Notes: generated from the sequence alone by a model not told the origin. A stretch of DNA of 64,000 nt from Salmonella enterica subsp. enterica serovar Choleraesuis (GCA_022846635.1 AP025685.1:2046001-2110000); one strand, 5' to 3'. Positions 1 to 10,881 are shown, numbered from the stretch's first letter. Numbers and translations: made by a program.

Positions 1-1
1 G

Positions 2-529
2 GCGCTATGTGACCTGGCAGCTATCGTTGAAGACGAATTTGCCGCGCTAAATATCGCGACTATCGATGAGCTTACTCAGCTGTTTAACCGTCGCGGGTTC
101 TTTGGTTTGAGCAACTACGCACTGGCCAGTGCCGTTCGTCGCGCCGGGGATTTGAGCCTTGGGTTTATCGATCTGGATGATTTCAAAAAAATTAACGATA
201 ACTACGGGCACGAGCAGGGCGATCACGCGCTGGTGCACATGGCGTCGATGATGCGCCAAACCTTCAGAGAAACGGATATTCTGGCTCGTATCGGCGGTGA
301 TGAATTTTGCGTACTGTTTGCCGATACTCCGGAAAATGGGGCATGGATCGCCATGACCTGTCTGGAGGAGAGGATTGCTGATTTTAATGCTCGCAATAAC
401 TATCCCTGGAAACTGGCTTTTTCATGGGGAATTGAGCCTTTCGACGGCGCGCAACATGAAACGCTTGAGGCGCTGTTAAAAGCTGCGGATGAGCGTATGT
501 ACGATATGAAGCATCAGCATCGCCGCTAA
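2..529 (+). CDS. GAF-GGDEF diguanylate cyclase, C-terminal part (5' truncated by window edge)
   Basis: The reading frame is open from base 2, so the gene starts before the window. The first residues (DLAAIVEDEF) look like the end of a GAF sensor domain. Then comes the entry to a GGDEF domain (DELTQLFNRRGFF), a metal/substrate segment (FIDLDDFKKINDNYGHEQGD) and an intact GGDEF active-site loop (RIGGDEF). GGDEF proteins make the second messenger cyclic di-GMP from two GTP. The intact loop suggests an active cyclase. No RxxD inhibitory site is seen five residues before the loop. The stop is followed by a hairpin. The signal sensed by the missing N-terminus cannot be told. Confidence 0.9.
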   Translation, partial: ALCDLAAIVEDEFAALNIATIDELTQLFNRRGFFGLSNYALASAVRRAGDLSLGFIDLDDFKKINDNYGHEQGDHALVHMASMMRQTFRETDILARIGGDEFCVLFADTPENGAWIAMTCLEERIADFNARNNYPWKLAFSWGIEPFDGAQHETLEALLKAADERMYDMKHQHRR

Positions 530-549
530 CCATTATTTTGTGTACCTCG

Positions 550-577
550 AGCCCACTGTAAATTAGCGATGTGGGCT
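550..577 (+). terminator. Hairpin after the GGDEF gene
   Basis: A 7-bp stem (AGCCCAC / GTGGGCT) with a 14-base loop lies about 20 bases after the stop codon. The 3' side has only a short, mixed T tract, so termination is plausible but not strong. Confidence 0.45.
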
Positions 578-733
578 TATCTAATCTAACTACTTGTTTA
601 ATAATGTATTTACGCAATATTCATTGTGAGGCGCTGACTTTAACACCCTGATTAGTTACAACATACTTATGGTGTTTATATAATTCCTGCATTAAACACC
701 CTGCGCGCTGTAAATTCTCTAGCCTGACAGAGG

Positions 734-2311
734 TCAACGGGCGGCTTTTAACCGACGCCATAGCGTCGTGCGACTGATTCCAAGCGCCTGTGCGGCTGCG
801 GAATGATTCCCCTGATAACGAGCCAGGACTTCATTGGCATCTTCGGTTTCGGGAATGGCGGCTATCGGCTCATAGAGTTCAGGAAAGAGGCGCTCAAAAG
901 GCAGCGTTGCAGATTGCTGGTGCACCCGGACATACAGACACATCCGCTCAGCCATATTGCGCAATTCACGCACGTTTCCCGGCCATTGATAATGGCTAAA
1001 ACGGCTTAACAATCTTTCGAATGCGGCAACCGCATGAGGAATATCAGACGGATGTTCGCAAAACTGACGGATAAAGCTTTTGGCCAGCAGGGGGAGATCC
1101 GCACGCCGCTCCCTTAATGGCGGGACTGCAAGACGCAGTGCGCTAAGTCGATAGAACAGGTCGGGGCGAAAACGGTTGTGGCGCATACCTGCCGCGAGCG
1201 AATTATGGGTCGCGCTAATAATCCGAATCCTGACCGGTAATGGCTGATGTCCGCCGACCCGGGTAACACATTTCTCTTCCAATACCCGCAATAGCCGGGT
1301 TTGTAACTCGTGGGGCATCTCGCCGATTTCATCAAGAAAGAGCGTGCCGCCATCTGCCACTTCAATCAGCCCCGGCTTTCCGCCGCGCCGCGAACCGGTA
1401 AAAGCGCCATCTTCATAACCAAAGAGTTCTGCTTCCAGCAGGCTGGCCGACAGCGCACCGCAGTTGACCGCAATAAAAGGCGCAGGCTGGTAATTTTCAC
1501 CATATGCAGACCAGAGCTGATGTACCGCCTGGGCGATGAGTTCTTTGCCGGTTCCGGTTTCCCCTTCAATGAGCAGGGCCCCGTTGGAGCGGCTAAACAG
1601 TTTTATATCCTCCCGCAGCTGGATTATCGACGGAGAGTCGCCAAGCAGATCCATGAGTTGATAACGGACATCCGGCTGGCGCTGCCGGGCCTGATGGCGG
1701 CGCATTGCGCTGCTATGCGCCACCTGCGCTGCGTCCAGCGCATCGGCAAATGCTTTACGTACCGTTGCGGCAGAATAGAGAAAAATACCGGTCAATCCCA
1801 TTTGCTGGGCCAGCTGGGTAATCAAACCGGCTCCAACCACGGCCCTTATCCCGGTATCTTTAAGCTGTGCCAGAAGGGTGCGAGCATCATCTTCGGTTTC
1901 ATAGCTGTAGTAATTAATTTTCAGGTTAAACGCATCTGCAAATTCGATTAGCGGTTCTGGCGAGTTTTTATAAGTAATTAGCGCGACTTCTGGGCTGAAG
2001 CGCCGCGCTTTGGCCAGCGCCTGAATAACATCATATCCGCCCGGATTTATCAGTATTACCGGCACCGGTACGCGATTTTTAAGCCACGCGCCGTTAGAAC
2101 CGGCGGCAATTATCGCGTCACAGCGCTCTCGCGCCAGCTTTTTACGGATATAGGTCACCGCTTTATCAAAACCCAACTCAATAGGCGTAATGGTGGCCTG
2201 GTTGTCAAACTCGAGGCTGATATCGCGAAACAGTTCAAACAAGCGGGTGAAGGATACCGTCCAGATAACCGGTTTATCGTCGATTTCACGTAGCTGGCGG
2301 CGTTGGCTCAT
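734..2311 (-). CDS. prpR: PrpR, sigma-54-dependent activator of propionate catabolism
   Basis: 525-residue bacterial enhancer-binding protein. It has an N-terminal PrpR sensor domain (about 1-195) and an AAA+ ATPase with Walker A (GETGTGKE, near residue 252). The sigma-54 contact loop is GAFTGS (near 302) and the helix-turn-helix is at the extreme C-terminus ([18 protein letters not shown]). E. coli PrpR also has the S variant of the loop, so it is not a defect. In Salmonella and E. coli PrpR senses 2-methylcitrate and activates the divergent prpBCDE operon with sigma-54 and IHF. The gene is divergent from prpB across a 243-bp gap that carries the matching promoter. Confidence 0.96.
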   Translation of the reverse strand: MSQRRQLREIDDKPVIWTVSFTRLFELFRDISLEFDNQATITPIELGFDKAVTYIRKKLARERCDAIIAAGSNGAWLKNRVPVPVILINPGGYDVIQALAKARRFSPEVALITYKNSPEPLIEFADAFNLKINYYSYETEDDARTLLAQLKDTGIRAVVGAGLITQLAQQMGLTGIFLYSAATVRKAFADALDAAQVAHSSAMRRHQARQRQPDVRYQLMDLLGDSPSIIQLREDIKLFSRSNGALLIEGETGTGKELIAQAVHQLWSAYGENYQPAPFIAVNCGALSASLLEAELFGYEDGAFTGSRRGGKPGLIEVADGGTLFLDEIGEMPHELQTRLLRVLEEKCVTRVGGHQPLPVRIRIISATHNSLAAGMRHNRFRPDLFYRLSALRLAVPPLRERRADLPLLAKSFIRQFCEHPSDIPHAVAAFERLLSRFSHYQWPGNVRELRNMAERMCLYVRVHQQSATLPFERLFPELYEPIAAIPETEDANEVLARYQGNHSAAAQALGISRTTLWRRLKAAR

Positions 2312-2360
2312 AGCAGTACCCGGATGGCATAAAATTTAGGTTTATATTTGTTTCTGGAAT

Positions 2361-2395
2361 GTTTCAATGTTGTTTGCTCATGTAACATCTGAAAC
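2361..2395. promoter_or_regulatory. Candidate PrpR upstream activating dyad
   Basis: An imperfect inverted repeat, GTTTCAATGTT and AACATCTGAAAC (arms 2361-2371 and 2384-2395), differs by one inserted base. It lies about 150 bp upstream of the predicted prpB start site, the distance usual for an enhancer-binding activator. That PrpR binds here is inferred from position and symmetry. Confidence 0.55.
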
Positions 2396-2503
2396 GTTAA
2401 CCATCGCACAAAATGTGATTGGCATTTCCTCTGATAAATAGAATCGATCGCAACCTTATGATTATTAAATTTATTTTTTAATGGTGGGTAAAAAACACTC
2501 GAT

Positions 2504-2520
2504 TGGTACGACGTTTGCTT
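2504..2520 (+). promoter_or_regulatory. Sigma-54 promoter of prpBCDE
   Basis: The sequence TTGGTACGACGTTTGCTT has GG at 2505-2506 and GC at 2517-2518. This is the 12-base phase required of -24/-12 elements, and the -12 part (TTTGCTT) is near consensus. Transcription should start near 2530, about 25 bases before the prpB ATG. Confidence 0.85.
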
Positions 2521-2554
2521 TATCCCTGAGTCCATTATTTTCAGGGAGTGCAAC

Positions 2555-3472
2555 ATGGAACACCTTTCACCCGGCGGCGCATTTAGAACGGCAGTAAGCG
2601 CCGAAACGCCGTTACAAATCGTCGGCACGATTAATGCCAACCACGCATTACTTGCCCAACAGGCCGGATTCAAGGCCATTTATCTCTCCGGTGGCGGGGT
2701 AGCGGCCGGTTCACTCGGGCTTCCCGACTTGGGTATTACCACTCTCGATGATGTGCTGACTGATATCCGTCGAATAACGGATATATGCCCGCTGCCGCTT
2801 CTGGTTGATGTCGATATAGGTTTTGGCACCTCGGCGTTTAATGTGGCACGCACCGTACGTTCGGTGGCCAAAGCGGGAGCCGGAGCGCTGCATATTGAAG
2901 ATCAGGTAGGGGCGAAGCGCTGTGGCCACCGTCCAAATAAAGCCATAGTCTCGCAATCTGAAATGGTTGATCGCATCCGTGCCGCGGTGGATGCCAGGAC
3001 AGATCCGCAGTTTGTGATTATGGCCCGTACCGATGCGCTTGCCTGCGAAGGTATGAATGCCGCGCTGGATAGGGCGGCTGCTTATATCGAGGCCGGGGCC
3101 GATATGGTATTCCCGGAGGCGGTTACGGAATTAGGTCAGTATCGCCAGTTTGTAGAGCGTTGCCGGGTCCCGGTTCTGGCAAATATTACCGAATTTGGTC
3201 AGACCCCACTGTTTACCACCGCTGAATTGGCCGATGCCGGCGTCGCCATGGCGCTATATCCACTCTCCGCGTTCCGGGCAATGAATCGGGCCGCGCAAAC
3301 CGTATATGAAACGCTGCGGGCAGAGGGAACGCAAAAAAGCGTAGTACCCATCATGCAAACCCGTCATGAACTCTATCAAAGCATCCATTACTACCAGTTC
3401 GAACAGCAACTCGATGAGCTTTTTGCCCGTGGCCAGGTGCCGTCGGCATCTCACGATCCTTCTAACGATTAA
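2555..3472 (+). CDS. prpB: PrpB, 2-methylisocitrate lyase
   Basis: 305 residues, a few more than the E. coli enzyme (about 296), the excess being at the C-terminus. It cleaves 2-methylisocitrate to pyruvate and succinate, the last step of the methylcitrate cycle. The isocitrate-lyase/PEP-mutase signature is intact ([12 protein letters not shown], catalytic Cys in KRCGH), as are the substrate loop [14 protein letters not shown] and NITEFG. The start is supported by AGGGAG eight bases upstream. First gene of prpBCDE, 15 bp before prpC, transcribed from the sigma-54 promoter. Confidence 0.97.
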   Translation: MEHLSPGGAFRTAVSAETPLQIVGTINANHALLAQQAGFKAIYLSGGGVAAGSLGLPDLGITTLDDVLTDIRRITDICPLPLLVDVDIGFGTSAFNVARTVRSVAKAGAGALHIEDQVGAKRCGHRPNKAIVSQSEMVDRIRAAVDARTDPQFVIMARTDALACEGMNAALDRAAAYIEAGADMVFPEAVTELGQYRQFVERCRVPVLANITEFGQTPLFTTAELADAGVAMALYPLSAFRAMNRAAQTVYETLRAEGTQKSVVPIMQTRHELYQSIHYYQFEQQLDELFARGQVPSASHDPSND

Positions 3473-3487
3473 CTATCCGAGGTCAGC

Positions 3488-4651
3488 ATGAGTGATATTC
3501 AAACCCATTCATCTTCTGGCGAAGGTAAAGCCAAAAAGTCAGTCGCACTATCCGGGGTTCCCGCAGGGAACACTGCCCTAAGCAGCGTGGGGCGCAACGG
3601 TAATGAACTGCATTATCGCGGTTACGATATTCTGGATTTGGCCCAGAACTGTGAATTTGAGGAGGTGGCCTGGCTGCTGGTTCACGGTCAACTACCGGAT
3701 CAAGAGCAACTGACCGCCTACAAGCAACGTCTTAAAGCGCTGCGCGGCTTACCGGCTAATGTTCGCAGTGTGTTAGAGGCGTTGCCGGCAGCGTCGCATC
3801 CCATGGATGTGATGCGCACTGGCGTTTCAGCGCTCGGATGCACTTTACCGGAAAAAGAAGCGCATTCTTCGGCGGGGGCACGCGAGATTGCCGACCGGTT
3901 ACTGGCATCACTGGGATCGATATTGCTTTATTGGTATCACTACAGCCACAACGGTATTCGTATTCAGCCAGAAACCGACGATAGCTCAATTGGCGGGCAC
4001 TTTTTGCATCTTCTGCATGGTGAAAAACCGTCCCAAAGCGCCGAGCGGGCAATGCATGCCTCCCTGGTGCTATACGCCGAGCATGAATTCAATGCCTCAA
4101 CCTTTACCGCCAGGGTTATTGCCGGTACCGGTTCCGATATCTACTCAGCCATTATTGGTGCCATCGGTGCGCTGCGAGGGCCGAAACACGGCGGTGCGAA
4201 TGAGGTATCACTGGATATTATCCAGCGCTATGAAACTCCTGATGAGGCCGAAGCAGACATTATTAAACGCCTTGAAAATAAAGAAGTCATCATGGGATTT
4301 GGCCACCCGGTTTATACCGTTTCCGACCCTCGCCACAGTGTGATTAAAAAGATTGCCCGCCAGCTGGCGAAAGAGGCCGGGACACTACAAATGTTTGATA
4401 TCGCAGAGCGTATCGAGAAGGTGATGTGGGAGCGGAAAAAAATGTTCCCCAACCTCGACTGGTTTTCGGCGGTTTCCTACCACACGCTAGGGGTTCCTAC
4501 CGAGATGTTTACCCCGCTGTTTGTCATGGCCCGCGTCGCCGGGTGGTCTGCCCACGTGCTGGAGCAGCGTCAGGACAACAAAATTATCCGGCCATCTGCC
4601 AATTACGTCGGGCCTGAGCCACAAACGTTTATTCCGCTCAATCAACGGTAA
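3488..4651 (+). CDS. prpC: PrpC, 2-methylcitrate synthase
   Basis: 387-residue member of the citrate synthase family. It condenses propionyl-CoA with oxaloacetate to give 2-methylcitrate. The expected catalytic stretches are present: [10 protein letters not shown] (substrate His), [13 protein letters not shown] (second His) and [11 protein letters not shown] (catalytic Asp). Length matches E. coli PrpC (389). The N-terminus has a short Ser/Lys-rich extension before the conserved [14 protein letters not shown]. It is the second gene of the operon, 20 bp before prpD. Confidence 0.97.
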   Translation: MSDIQTHSSSGEGKAKKSVALSGVPAGNTALSSVGRNGNELHYRGYDILDLAQNCEFEEVAWLLVHGQLPDQEQLTAYKQRLKALRGLPANVRSVLEALPAASHPMDVMRTGVSALGCTLPEKEAHSSAGAREIADRLLASLGSILLYWYHYSHNGIRIQPETDDSSIGGHFLHLLHGEKPSQSAERAMHASLVLYAEHEFNASTFTARVIAGTGSDIYSAIIGAIGALRGPKHGGANEVSLDIIQRYETPDEAEADIIKRLENKEVIMGFGHPVYTVSDPRHSVIKKIARQLAKEAGTLQMFDIAERIEKVMWERKKMFPNLDWFSAVSYHTLGVPTEMFTPLFVMARVAGWSAHVLEQRQDNKIIRPSANYVGPEPQTFIPLNQR

Positions 4652-4671
4652 TACATTCAGGGAGCTTATAT

Positions 4672-6123
4672 ATGTCTGGTAATTCCACCGTCCGTCCGGC
4701 ATTTGATAAAGAGATTGCCGACATAGTCGATTACGTTCTCGACTATCCGATCGCTTCATCACTGGCGCTTGATACCGCACATTTGTGCCTGGTTGATACC
4801 CTGGGCTGCGGCCTTGAAGCCTTAACCTATCCGGCTTGCCGTAAGTTGCTGGGGCCAGTGGTACCCGGTACGGTCGTCCCTAACGGGGCCAGGGTGCCGG
4901 GCACCCAGTATCAACTCGATCCGGTGCAGGCCGCCTTTAATATTGGCGCGATGATCCGCTGGCTGGATTTTAACGATACCTGGCTTGCCGCAGAATGGGG
5001 GCATCCTTCGGATAATCTGGGCGCTATTCTGGCGGTAAGCGACTGGCTTTCACGCACCCATCGGGCGGCGGGGCGGCCGCCATTGCAAATGGGGCAGGTA
5101 CTAGATGCTATGGTCAGAGCGCATGAGATTCAGGGATGCCTGGCGCTGGAAAATGCATTCAATCGCGTGGGGCTGGACCACGTTATTCTGGTTAAAGTGG
5201 CTTCGACGGCGGTGGCCTCGCGTCTGTTAGGGCTTAGCCGTGAGCAAACACTCAACGCAGTATCTCTGGCATGGGTAGACGGTCAGGCACTGCGCACCTA
5301 CCGACATGCTCCTAATACCGGTACCCGTAAATCATGGGCGGCGGGTGATGCCACCGCGCGTGGCGTTCGGCTGGCACTGATGGCCCAGAGCGGTGAAATG
5401 GGCTATCCCTCAGCGTTAACCGCGCCGGAGTGGGGGTTTTACGATGCCAGCTATCGCGGAGAGTCGCTGCGCTTCCAACGGCCTTATGGCAGTTATGTTA
5501 TGGAGAACGTGCTATTTAAAATCTCATTCCCGGCTGAGTTCCATGCTCAGACGGCGGCTGAGGCCGCGCTGGCGCTTCATCACCAGATTCTGGCCGCAGG
5601 CAAAACCCCAGAGCAAATTGAGAGCATCACCATTCGCACCCATGAAGCCTGCCTGCGGATTATCGACAAACAAGGGCCACTACATAACCCAGCCGACCGT
5701 GACCACTGTATTCAATATATGGTGGCGGTGCCGCTGCTTTTTGGCCGCCTGACTGCGGCCGATTATGAGGATAATATTGCCGTCGATCCCCGAATCGATG
5801 CGCTACGCGCCAGGATCCAGTGTGTTGAAGCGCTGGAGTTCACTGCGGCGTATCACGACCCGCAGCAGCGGGCGATCACTAACGCACTCACAATTACATT
5901 TAGCGACGGCAGCCGGCTTCCCGAGCTGCGCATTGATTATCCATTAGGCCACGCGCGCCGCCGCCAGGAGGCGCTGCCAAAACTATGGGAAAAATTTACC
6001 ACTAACCTGGCGCGTCAATACGCTCCAGTCCAGCAGCAACGTATTGTCGAGGCATCGGGCGATCGCCAACAGTTGTCGGCAATGCCGGTTAGCGACTATC
6101 TCGACCTGTTCGTCATCCCCTGA
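4672..6123 (+). CDS. prpD: PrpD, 2-methylcitrate dehydratase
   Basis: 483 residues, the same length as the E. coli enzyme, of the MmgE/PrpD family. It dehydrates 2-methylcitrate to 2-methyl-cis-aconitate, which aconitase rehydrates to 2-methylisocitrate. Family hallmarks include DTLGCGLEAL near the N-terminus, RWLDFNDTWLAAEWGHPSDN (about 100-120) and AGDATARGVRLA. The preceding gap carries GGGAGC before the ATG. Third gene of the prp operon. Confidence 0.97.
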   Translation: MSGNSTVRPAFDKEIADIVDYVLDYPIASSLALDTAHLCLVDTLGCGLEALTYPACRKLLGPVVPGTVVPNGARVPGTQYQLDPVQAAFNIGAMIRWLDFNDTWLAAEWGHPSDNLGAILAVSDWLSRTHRAAGRPPLQMGQVLDAMVRAHEIQGCLALENAFNRVGLDHVILVKVASTAVASRLLGLSREQTLNAVSLAWVDGQALRTYRHAPNTGTRKSWAAGDATARGVRLALMAQSGEMGYPSALTAPEWGFYDASYRGESLRFQRPYGSYVMENVLFKISFPAEFHAQTAAEAALALHHQILAAGKTPEQIESITIRTHEACLRIIDKQGPLHNPADRDHCIQYMVAVPLLFGRLTAADYEDNIAVDPRIDALRARIQCVEALEFTAAYHDPQQRAITNALTITFSDGSRLPELRIDYPLGHARRRQEALPKLWEKFTTNLARQYAPVQQQRIVEASGDRQQLSAMPVSDYLDLFVIP

Positions 6124-6138
6124 CTTCAGAGGCAACTT

Positions 6139-8037
6139 ATGGCTTATCAGGACTTTTACCAACTCTCCGTTGACTCCCCCGAAAGCTTCTGGGCGGCCCA
6201 GGCGCAGCGTTTGCACTGGCAGCAACCCTTTGAACAGGTGCTGGATTACAGCAACCCACCGTTTAGCCGTTGGTTTTGCAAAGGGCGCACTAACCTGTGT
6301 TACAACGCGCTCGACCGCTGGCAGGATGAACGTCCGGACGCTGTGGCGCTGGTTGCAGTATCGCTGGAGACCGGCAGCGAGCGGAGCTACAGCTTTCGCC
6401 AGCTTTATGAAGAGGTAAACCGCGCTGCCGCTATTCTTGTCGCCACCGGGGTGGAGCGCGGAGATAGGGTGCTGGTATATATGCCGATGATTGCCGAAGC
6501 GCAGATTGTATTACTGGCCTGCGCCCGGATTGGTGCTATCCATTCGGTGGTATTTGGCGGGTTTGCTTCCCATAGCCTGGCGGCCCGTATTGATGATGCC
6601 AGACCGGTATTGATAGTCTCGGCTGATGCCGGCTCACGGGGTGGGAAAGTCATTCCCTATAAGCCATTACTGGATGAGGCCATCTCACTATGTCGGCATC
6701 CGCCGCGCCATGTGGTGCTGGTTGACCGCCATCTGGCCCCGATGGACAAAACCCCGGAGCGGGATCTGGATTACGCCACATTACGCCGCCGTCATTATGA
6801 TGACCGGGTTCCGGTAGTCTGGCTGGAGTCTAATGAAACCTCCTGCATTCTTTATACCTCAGGCACCACCGGGCGGCCCAAAGGCGTGCAGCGTGATGTA
6901 GGAGGCTATGGGGTAGCGCTGGCGACCTCAATGGAACTGCTATTTGGTGGCGACGGCGGCGGAATATTTTTCTGCGCGTCGGATATCGGCTGGGTCGTTG
7001 GGCACTCATACATCGTTTATGGCCCGCTGTTGTCAGGGATGGGAACCATTGTCTGCGAAGGGCTACCAACCTGGCCGGATTGCGGCGTCTGGTGGCGAAT
7101 AGTCGAACGTTATCAGGTAAAACGACTGTTTTGCGCGCCAACCGCCATTCGGGTACTGAAGAAGTATCCCACGGCGCAAATTCAGCAGTATGACATCAGC
7201 TCATTGCAGACGATCTATCTGGCGGGTGAGCCGCTGGATGCGCCGACGGCCAGCTGGGTGACAGAAACCCTCGGCGTACCGGCTATTGATAACTACTGGC
7301 AAACCGAAACCGGGTGGCCGATTCTCGGTATCGCACGCGGTGTGGATGACCGGCCACTGCGTATCGGCAGCCCGGGTGTGCCGGTCTATGGTTATCAGGT
7401 TGAGTTAATTAACGAACAGAGCGGGGAGCGTTGTACCACCGGTCAGAAAGGGATGCTTACCATTGCCGGGCCTCTGCCACCGGGCTGTATTCAGACTATC
7501 TGGGGCGATGATGAGCGCTATCTGCAAACCTACTGGTCGCACTTCGACCCACCGCGTTATACCACCTTTGACTGGGGCGTTAGAGATGAAGATGGTTACT
7601 ACTTTATCCTTGGACGCAGTGACGATGTTATTAATATTGCGGGCCATCGCCTGGGTACTCGAGAAATTGAGGAGAGTGTGTCGCGCAGCGCCGGTGTTGC
7701 CGAAGTTGCAGTAGTTGGTGTGCGTTGCCCGCTAAAAGGTCAGGTGGCGGTCGCATTTGTGGTTCCAAAGGTTCAGGACTGCCTGGACTTCCCGGATAGC
7801 GCGACGCGGGAGGCTACGATTATTCGCGAACTGGTAGATAACCAGGTAGGCGCTATCGCCCGGCCAGCGCAAATCTGGTTTGTGGCGGCATTGCCTAAAA
7901 CCCGCTCGGGAAAGTTGCTTCGGCGTACCCTCCAGGCGCTGTGTGAAGGAGAAGAGCCTGGAGATCTCTCCACTCTCGACGATCCGACGGTTCTGACCAG
8001 TATCCATCAGTTGCTAAATACCCGAAGCGAGTTTTGA
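6139..8037 (+). CDS. prpE: PrpE, propionyl-CoA synthetase
   Basis: 632-residue acyl-CoA synthetase (E. coli PrpE is 628). It activates propionate with ATP and CoA, feeding PrpC. The adenylate-forming motifs are clear: YTSGTTGRPKGVQRD (about 238-252), DNYWQTETGWP, and the C-terminal PKTRSGKLLRR. The lysine of that last motif is catalytic and is acetylated or propionylated in this family to switch the enzyme off. Last gene of the operon, 15 bp after prpD. Confidence 0.97.
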   Translation: MAYQDFYQLSVDSPESFWAAQAQRLHWQQPFEQVLDYSNPPFSRWFCKGRTNLCYNALDRWQDERPDAVALVAVSLETGSERSYSFRQLYEEVNRAAAILVATGVERGDRVLVYMPMIAEAQIVLLACARIGAIHSVVFGGFASHSLAARIDDARPVLIVSADAGSRGGKVIPYKPLLDEAISLCRHPPRHVVLVDRHLAPMDKTPERDLDYATLRRRHYDDRVPVVWLESNETSCILYTSGTTGRPKGVQRDVGGYGVALATSMELLFGGDGGGIFFCASDIGWVVGHSYIVYGPLLSGMGTIVCEGLPTWPDCGVWWRIVERYQVKRLFCAPTAIRVLKKYPTAQIQQYDISSLQTIYLAGEPLDAPTASWVTETLGVPAIDNYWQTETGWPILGIARGVDDRPLRIGSPGVPVYGYQVELINEQSGERCTTGQKGMLTIAGPLPPGCIQTIWGDDERYLQTYWSHFDPPRYTTFDWGVRDEDGYYFILGRSDDVINIAGHRLGTREIEESVSRSAGVAEVAVVGVRCPLKGQVAVAFVVPKVQDCLDFPDSATREATIIRELVDNQVGAIARPAQIWFVAALPKTRSGKLLRRTLQALCEGEEPGDLSTLDDPTVLTSIHQLLNTRSEF

Positions 8038-8376
8038 GCAGTTTGCGCCGGGAGAACGGAGGGAAAAGACTTTCGGCGCAGTAACTAATAACTGAAAATT
8101 ATAGTTTCACTAGTGGCATAGTTTTTATCGCAGTTTGCAGCCACTATCCTTCAGATATCTGCACGCTAAAAACCGAACCGAAATCCCACTTTAGTCAATA
8201 TAAAACAATTGAATACGTCATTACCGTCCGCTGACTCAACCAACATTAATCCAGTTTGTCCTTCAGTCATTTATCCGAGATTATTGGGGCATCTTAGCCT
8301 TTCGTCTATCTTGTAAAGGCTGGGTGCTCTCAGTTAAAACATTGGCATTACGGGTTTGAACCTGAAGGAAGATGGC
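8038..8376. other. Gap between prpE and the mechanosensitive channel gene
   Basis: This 339-bp stretch has no credible gene. A TGCGCCG/CGGCGCA dyad with a long loop follows prpE (about 8043-8080). A second hairpin, AGCCTTT/AAAGGCT (8296-8302 and 8315-8321), lies about 55 bp before the next start. Neither has a T tract. Confidence 0.5.
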
Positions 8377-10812
8377 ATGAGTTATCTGCATAAAATAATA
8401 CGGATACGCTGGGCATGGTTGCTGGCAGCTTTAATTTTTACTCTGATTAACACCACGGCGGTGCGGGCCGACCCACCAGCAGATGATAGCCCCACGGCGT
8501 TGCAGCAGCAGTTGGATGAGCTGAAACAGAAAGTCACTCAAACCACCAGCGATAAAGAGCTCGCCGAGCTTGGCGATCAGAATCAAAGTATTCTTACCAG
8601 GGCTAACGATCTGCAATCCAAGTTGCAGGATGCACTGGTTCCGGTAGCGACGCAGCTTAACGTATTGGGACCAAAGCCTGCCGCAGGCGTGCAGGAAACC
8701 GATGAGGTCGTCGCCCGAAGAAAAGCCCTGACCAGCCAGAAAAATTTACTGGATAAGCAGACTGAACAGGTAACGGCGGTGCAAAGTAGCGCTCAGCAGT
8801 TAGCGCTACAAATTACCTCTATACGGCGTAATACCCTGCGCGAACAGCTGAGTTTAAACACCAACAGCATTTTGTCAGAAGCCTTCTGGCAGCCAATTCT
8901 GCATCGTTCACCTTATGACGACAGGCGTATCAAGCGCTTTAGCCAGCAGGTTAGCGAGGCTGTAAATGAGGCATTTTCCCCACCATACGTTACCGTTTCG
9001 GTTATTTGCCTGTTGCTGGCGCTGGCTTTGCCGTTATTTCGTAAATGGCTGGAAGATCCTATTACCCGGGCTACCGTGCGCTGGGTGCCGGAAGGGCGGT
9101 TAATTCGCAGTTTCTATACTCTGGTTTTGGTTCTGGCCAACGTGCTATTGCTGGGCACCGCCTCAGGGCTATTTATTTTTACCTTCCTGCGTCTGCCCGA
9201 TCTGGCCGATAGCCTGAGGCAATTTTTACTGGACTGGTTCCGGCTATGTTTGTTTACGGCATTTTTACTGGGGTTAGGGCGAGCGCTTATCAGTAAACGC
9301 AAACCATCCTGGCGTCTGGCGCGTTTCTCTGACGGCGTGGCCGCCGCCATGAACCCATTCCCGCGTATTGTCGCCGGTATTATGTTTTTATTTGGTTCAC
9401 TGGAAATTATTAACGCCACCATTGGCACTTCGGTCGCGACCAGCGTAGCCGCTTCCGGGATGACGGCGCTGTCGTTAATGATTTGCGCCCTGGTGATTAT
9501 TGCCAGGGTCAATGCCGCTCGTACCAAAGAGAGCGTTCAGGGCGATGATAACCACCATTCGCCGCTGCACGGCGTAGTTTATCTGCTTATCGTGGTATTT
9601 GCCGTTCTGGAACTGGGTGCGCTGCTTACCGGATATATCAGCCTGGCGCGCTATCTGGCTTATAAAATGATTTGGGTGTGTCTGGTGCTGACCAGCGCCT
9701 TCTTCCTGGTTCGGTTCTGGGGAGATATGTGCGACACCATTTTTATGCCGGAAAATCGGGTCGGCAAACTCTTTCAGCGGTTTTTAAAGCTCCAGGAACG
9801 CCATTTATCAATTATGGGAACACTGCTGTCCGGTGTTGGGCGGCTGTCGATTATTTTTGTAGCGCTGATTTCTCTGTTTGAAGGATCGTTTGGTAACACC
9901 TCTCCAGCGGATCTATTACGGCGGGCGCTTGGCCTGTGGAGCGGTGAGGAGCTGGGACGACTGAATATCGTACCGGCTAATTTGCTTAACTCCCTGCTGG
10001 TGCTGATTATCTCAATCTACTGTCTGCGCCATTTACGCCGCTGGTTGGTCGAAATCCTGTTGCCGCTAACCAAAATGGACGGTGGCATGCAGGCATCGCT
10101 CATTACTCTGATGACGAATATCGGCTATGTGGTCATCATCATGGCTACGCTGGCAACACTGGGCGTTAAGTGGAGCAATCTGGCATGGATCGTCAGCGCC
10201 CTGTCAGTGGGTATTGGTTTTGGCTTGCAGGAGATAGTGAAGAACTTTATCTCCGGTCTGATTCTGCTGACAGAAAGGCCGGTGCGAGTCGGCGACCTGG
10301 TGAGTATTAGCGGTATTGAAGGGGATATTAAAAAAATCAGCGTGCGCGCTACCGAAATTCAGCTTAGCGACCGTTCCACCGTTATTGTGCCGAATTCGCA
10401 GTTTATCTCGCAAAACGTACGCAACGTGACCATGGGGAACTCTTTGGGGGTGGTCAGTATTACTTTGACTTATCCTCTGAATATTGACCCGGTAATGATC
10501 CGCGAGCTATTGCTGGATATTTACCACGCTAACGAATCCTTGCTCGACTCTCCACAGCCTTCCGTTACCTTTACTCAACTGGGCAGTGACGGATATACGC
10601 TGAGCGTCACCGGTTATGTGCCATCTCCGCGTATGATTGGCGGCACTAAAAGCGAGCTGCTATTTGAAATATTACATCAGCTGCGTGAGAAAGATATCCA
10701 CATATCGGTTCCACAAACCGTGCTGCTGCAACCGGCGGAGGATTTTGAACTGATTAAAACGCCAGATAGCCCGGTAGACGCAAAACCCTCGCCGGAGCGC
10801 GGTAGGGAGTAG
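8377..10812 (+). CDS. Large MscS-family mechanosensitive channel with periplasmic DUF3772-type domain
   Basis: 811 residues. A signal peptide (cut near VRAD) is followed by a Gln/Ala-rich coiled-coil periplasmic region (about 35-200) resembling DUF3772. Then come many membrane helices (about 205-590) and the MscS pore/beta domain. The core motifs are GIGFGLQEIVKNFISGLILLTE-like (about 610-630) and RPVRVGDLV, IVPNSQFIS. MscS-type channels release solutes on hypo-osmotic shock. The ATG at 8377 has AAGGA seven bases upstream and is preferred to a TTG at 8356. It is larger than MscS and different from MscK/MscM. Followed by a terminator. Confidence 0.88.
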   Translation: MSYLHKIIRIRWAWLLAALIFTLINTTAVRADPPADDSPTALQQQLDELKQKVTQTTSDKELAELGDQNQSILTRANDLQSKLQDALVPVATQLNVLGPKPAAGVQETDEVVARRKALTSQKNLLDKQTEQVTAVQSSAQQLALQITSIRRNTLREQLSLNTNSILSEAFWQPILHRSPYDDRRIKRFSQQVSEAVNEAFSPPYVTVSVICLLLALALPLFRKWLEDPITRATVRWVPEGRLIRSFYTLVLVLANVLLLGTASGLFIFTFLRLPDLADSLRQFLLDWFRLCLFTAFLLGLGRALISKRKPSWRLARFSDGVAAAMNPFPRIVAGIMFLFGSLEIINATIGTSVATSVAASGMTALSLMICALVIIARVNAARTKESVQGDDNHHSPLHGVVYLLIVVFAVLELGALLTGYISLARYLAYKMIWVCLVLTSAFFLVRFWGDMCDTIFMPENRVGKLFQRFLKLQERHLSIMGTLLSGVGRLSIIFVALISLFEGSFGNTSPADLLRRALGLWSGEELGRLNIVPANLLNSLLVLIISIYCLRHLRRWLVEILLPLTKMDGGMQASLITLMTNIGYVVIIMATLATLGVKWSNLAWIVSALSVGIGFGLQEIVKNFISGLILLTERPVRVGDLVSISGIEGDIKKISVRATEIQLSDRSTVIVPNSQFISQNVRNVTMGNSLGVVSITLTYPLNIDPVMIRELLLDIYHANESLLDSPQPSVTFTQLGSDGYTLSVTGYVPSPRMIGGTKSELLFEILHQLREKDIHISVPQTVLLQPAEDFELIKTPDSPVDAKPSPERGRE

Positions 10813-10834
10813 CGAAAGCCGATAGAAAGTCGTT

Positions 10835-10862
10835 AAAAAAGGCCGCATCTGCGGCCTTTTTG
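10835..10862. terminator. Bidirectional terminator between the channel gene and cptA
   Basis: GC-rich hairpin GGCCGC-ATCT-GCGGCC flanked by an A run on one side and a T run on the other. It can serve both convergent genes. Confidence 0.9.
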
Positions 10863-10881
10863 CTGGGGACTATTCGGTCAA

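Noticed and set aside
671..700. GGTGTTTA/TAAACACC dyad between the GGDEF gene and prpR as a terminator of prpR
   Set aside because: No T run on either strand and a long loop; left out as too weak.
1310..1951. 213-codon plus-strand frame inside prpR
   Set aside because: It is antisense to the AAA+ domain of PrpR, a well-supported gene; the frame is an echo of its codon use.
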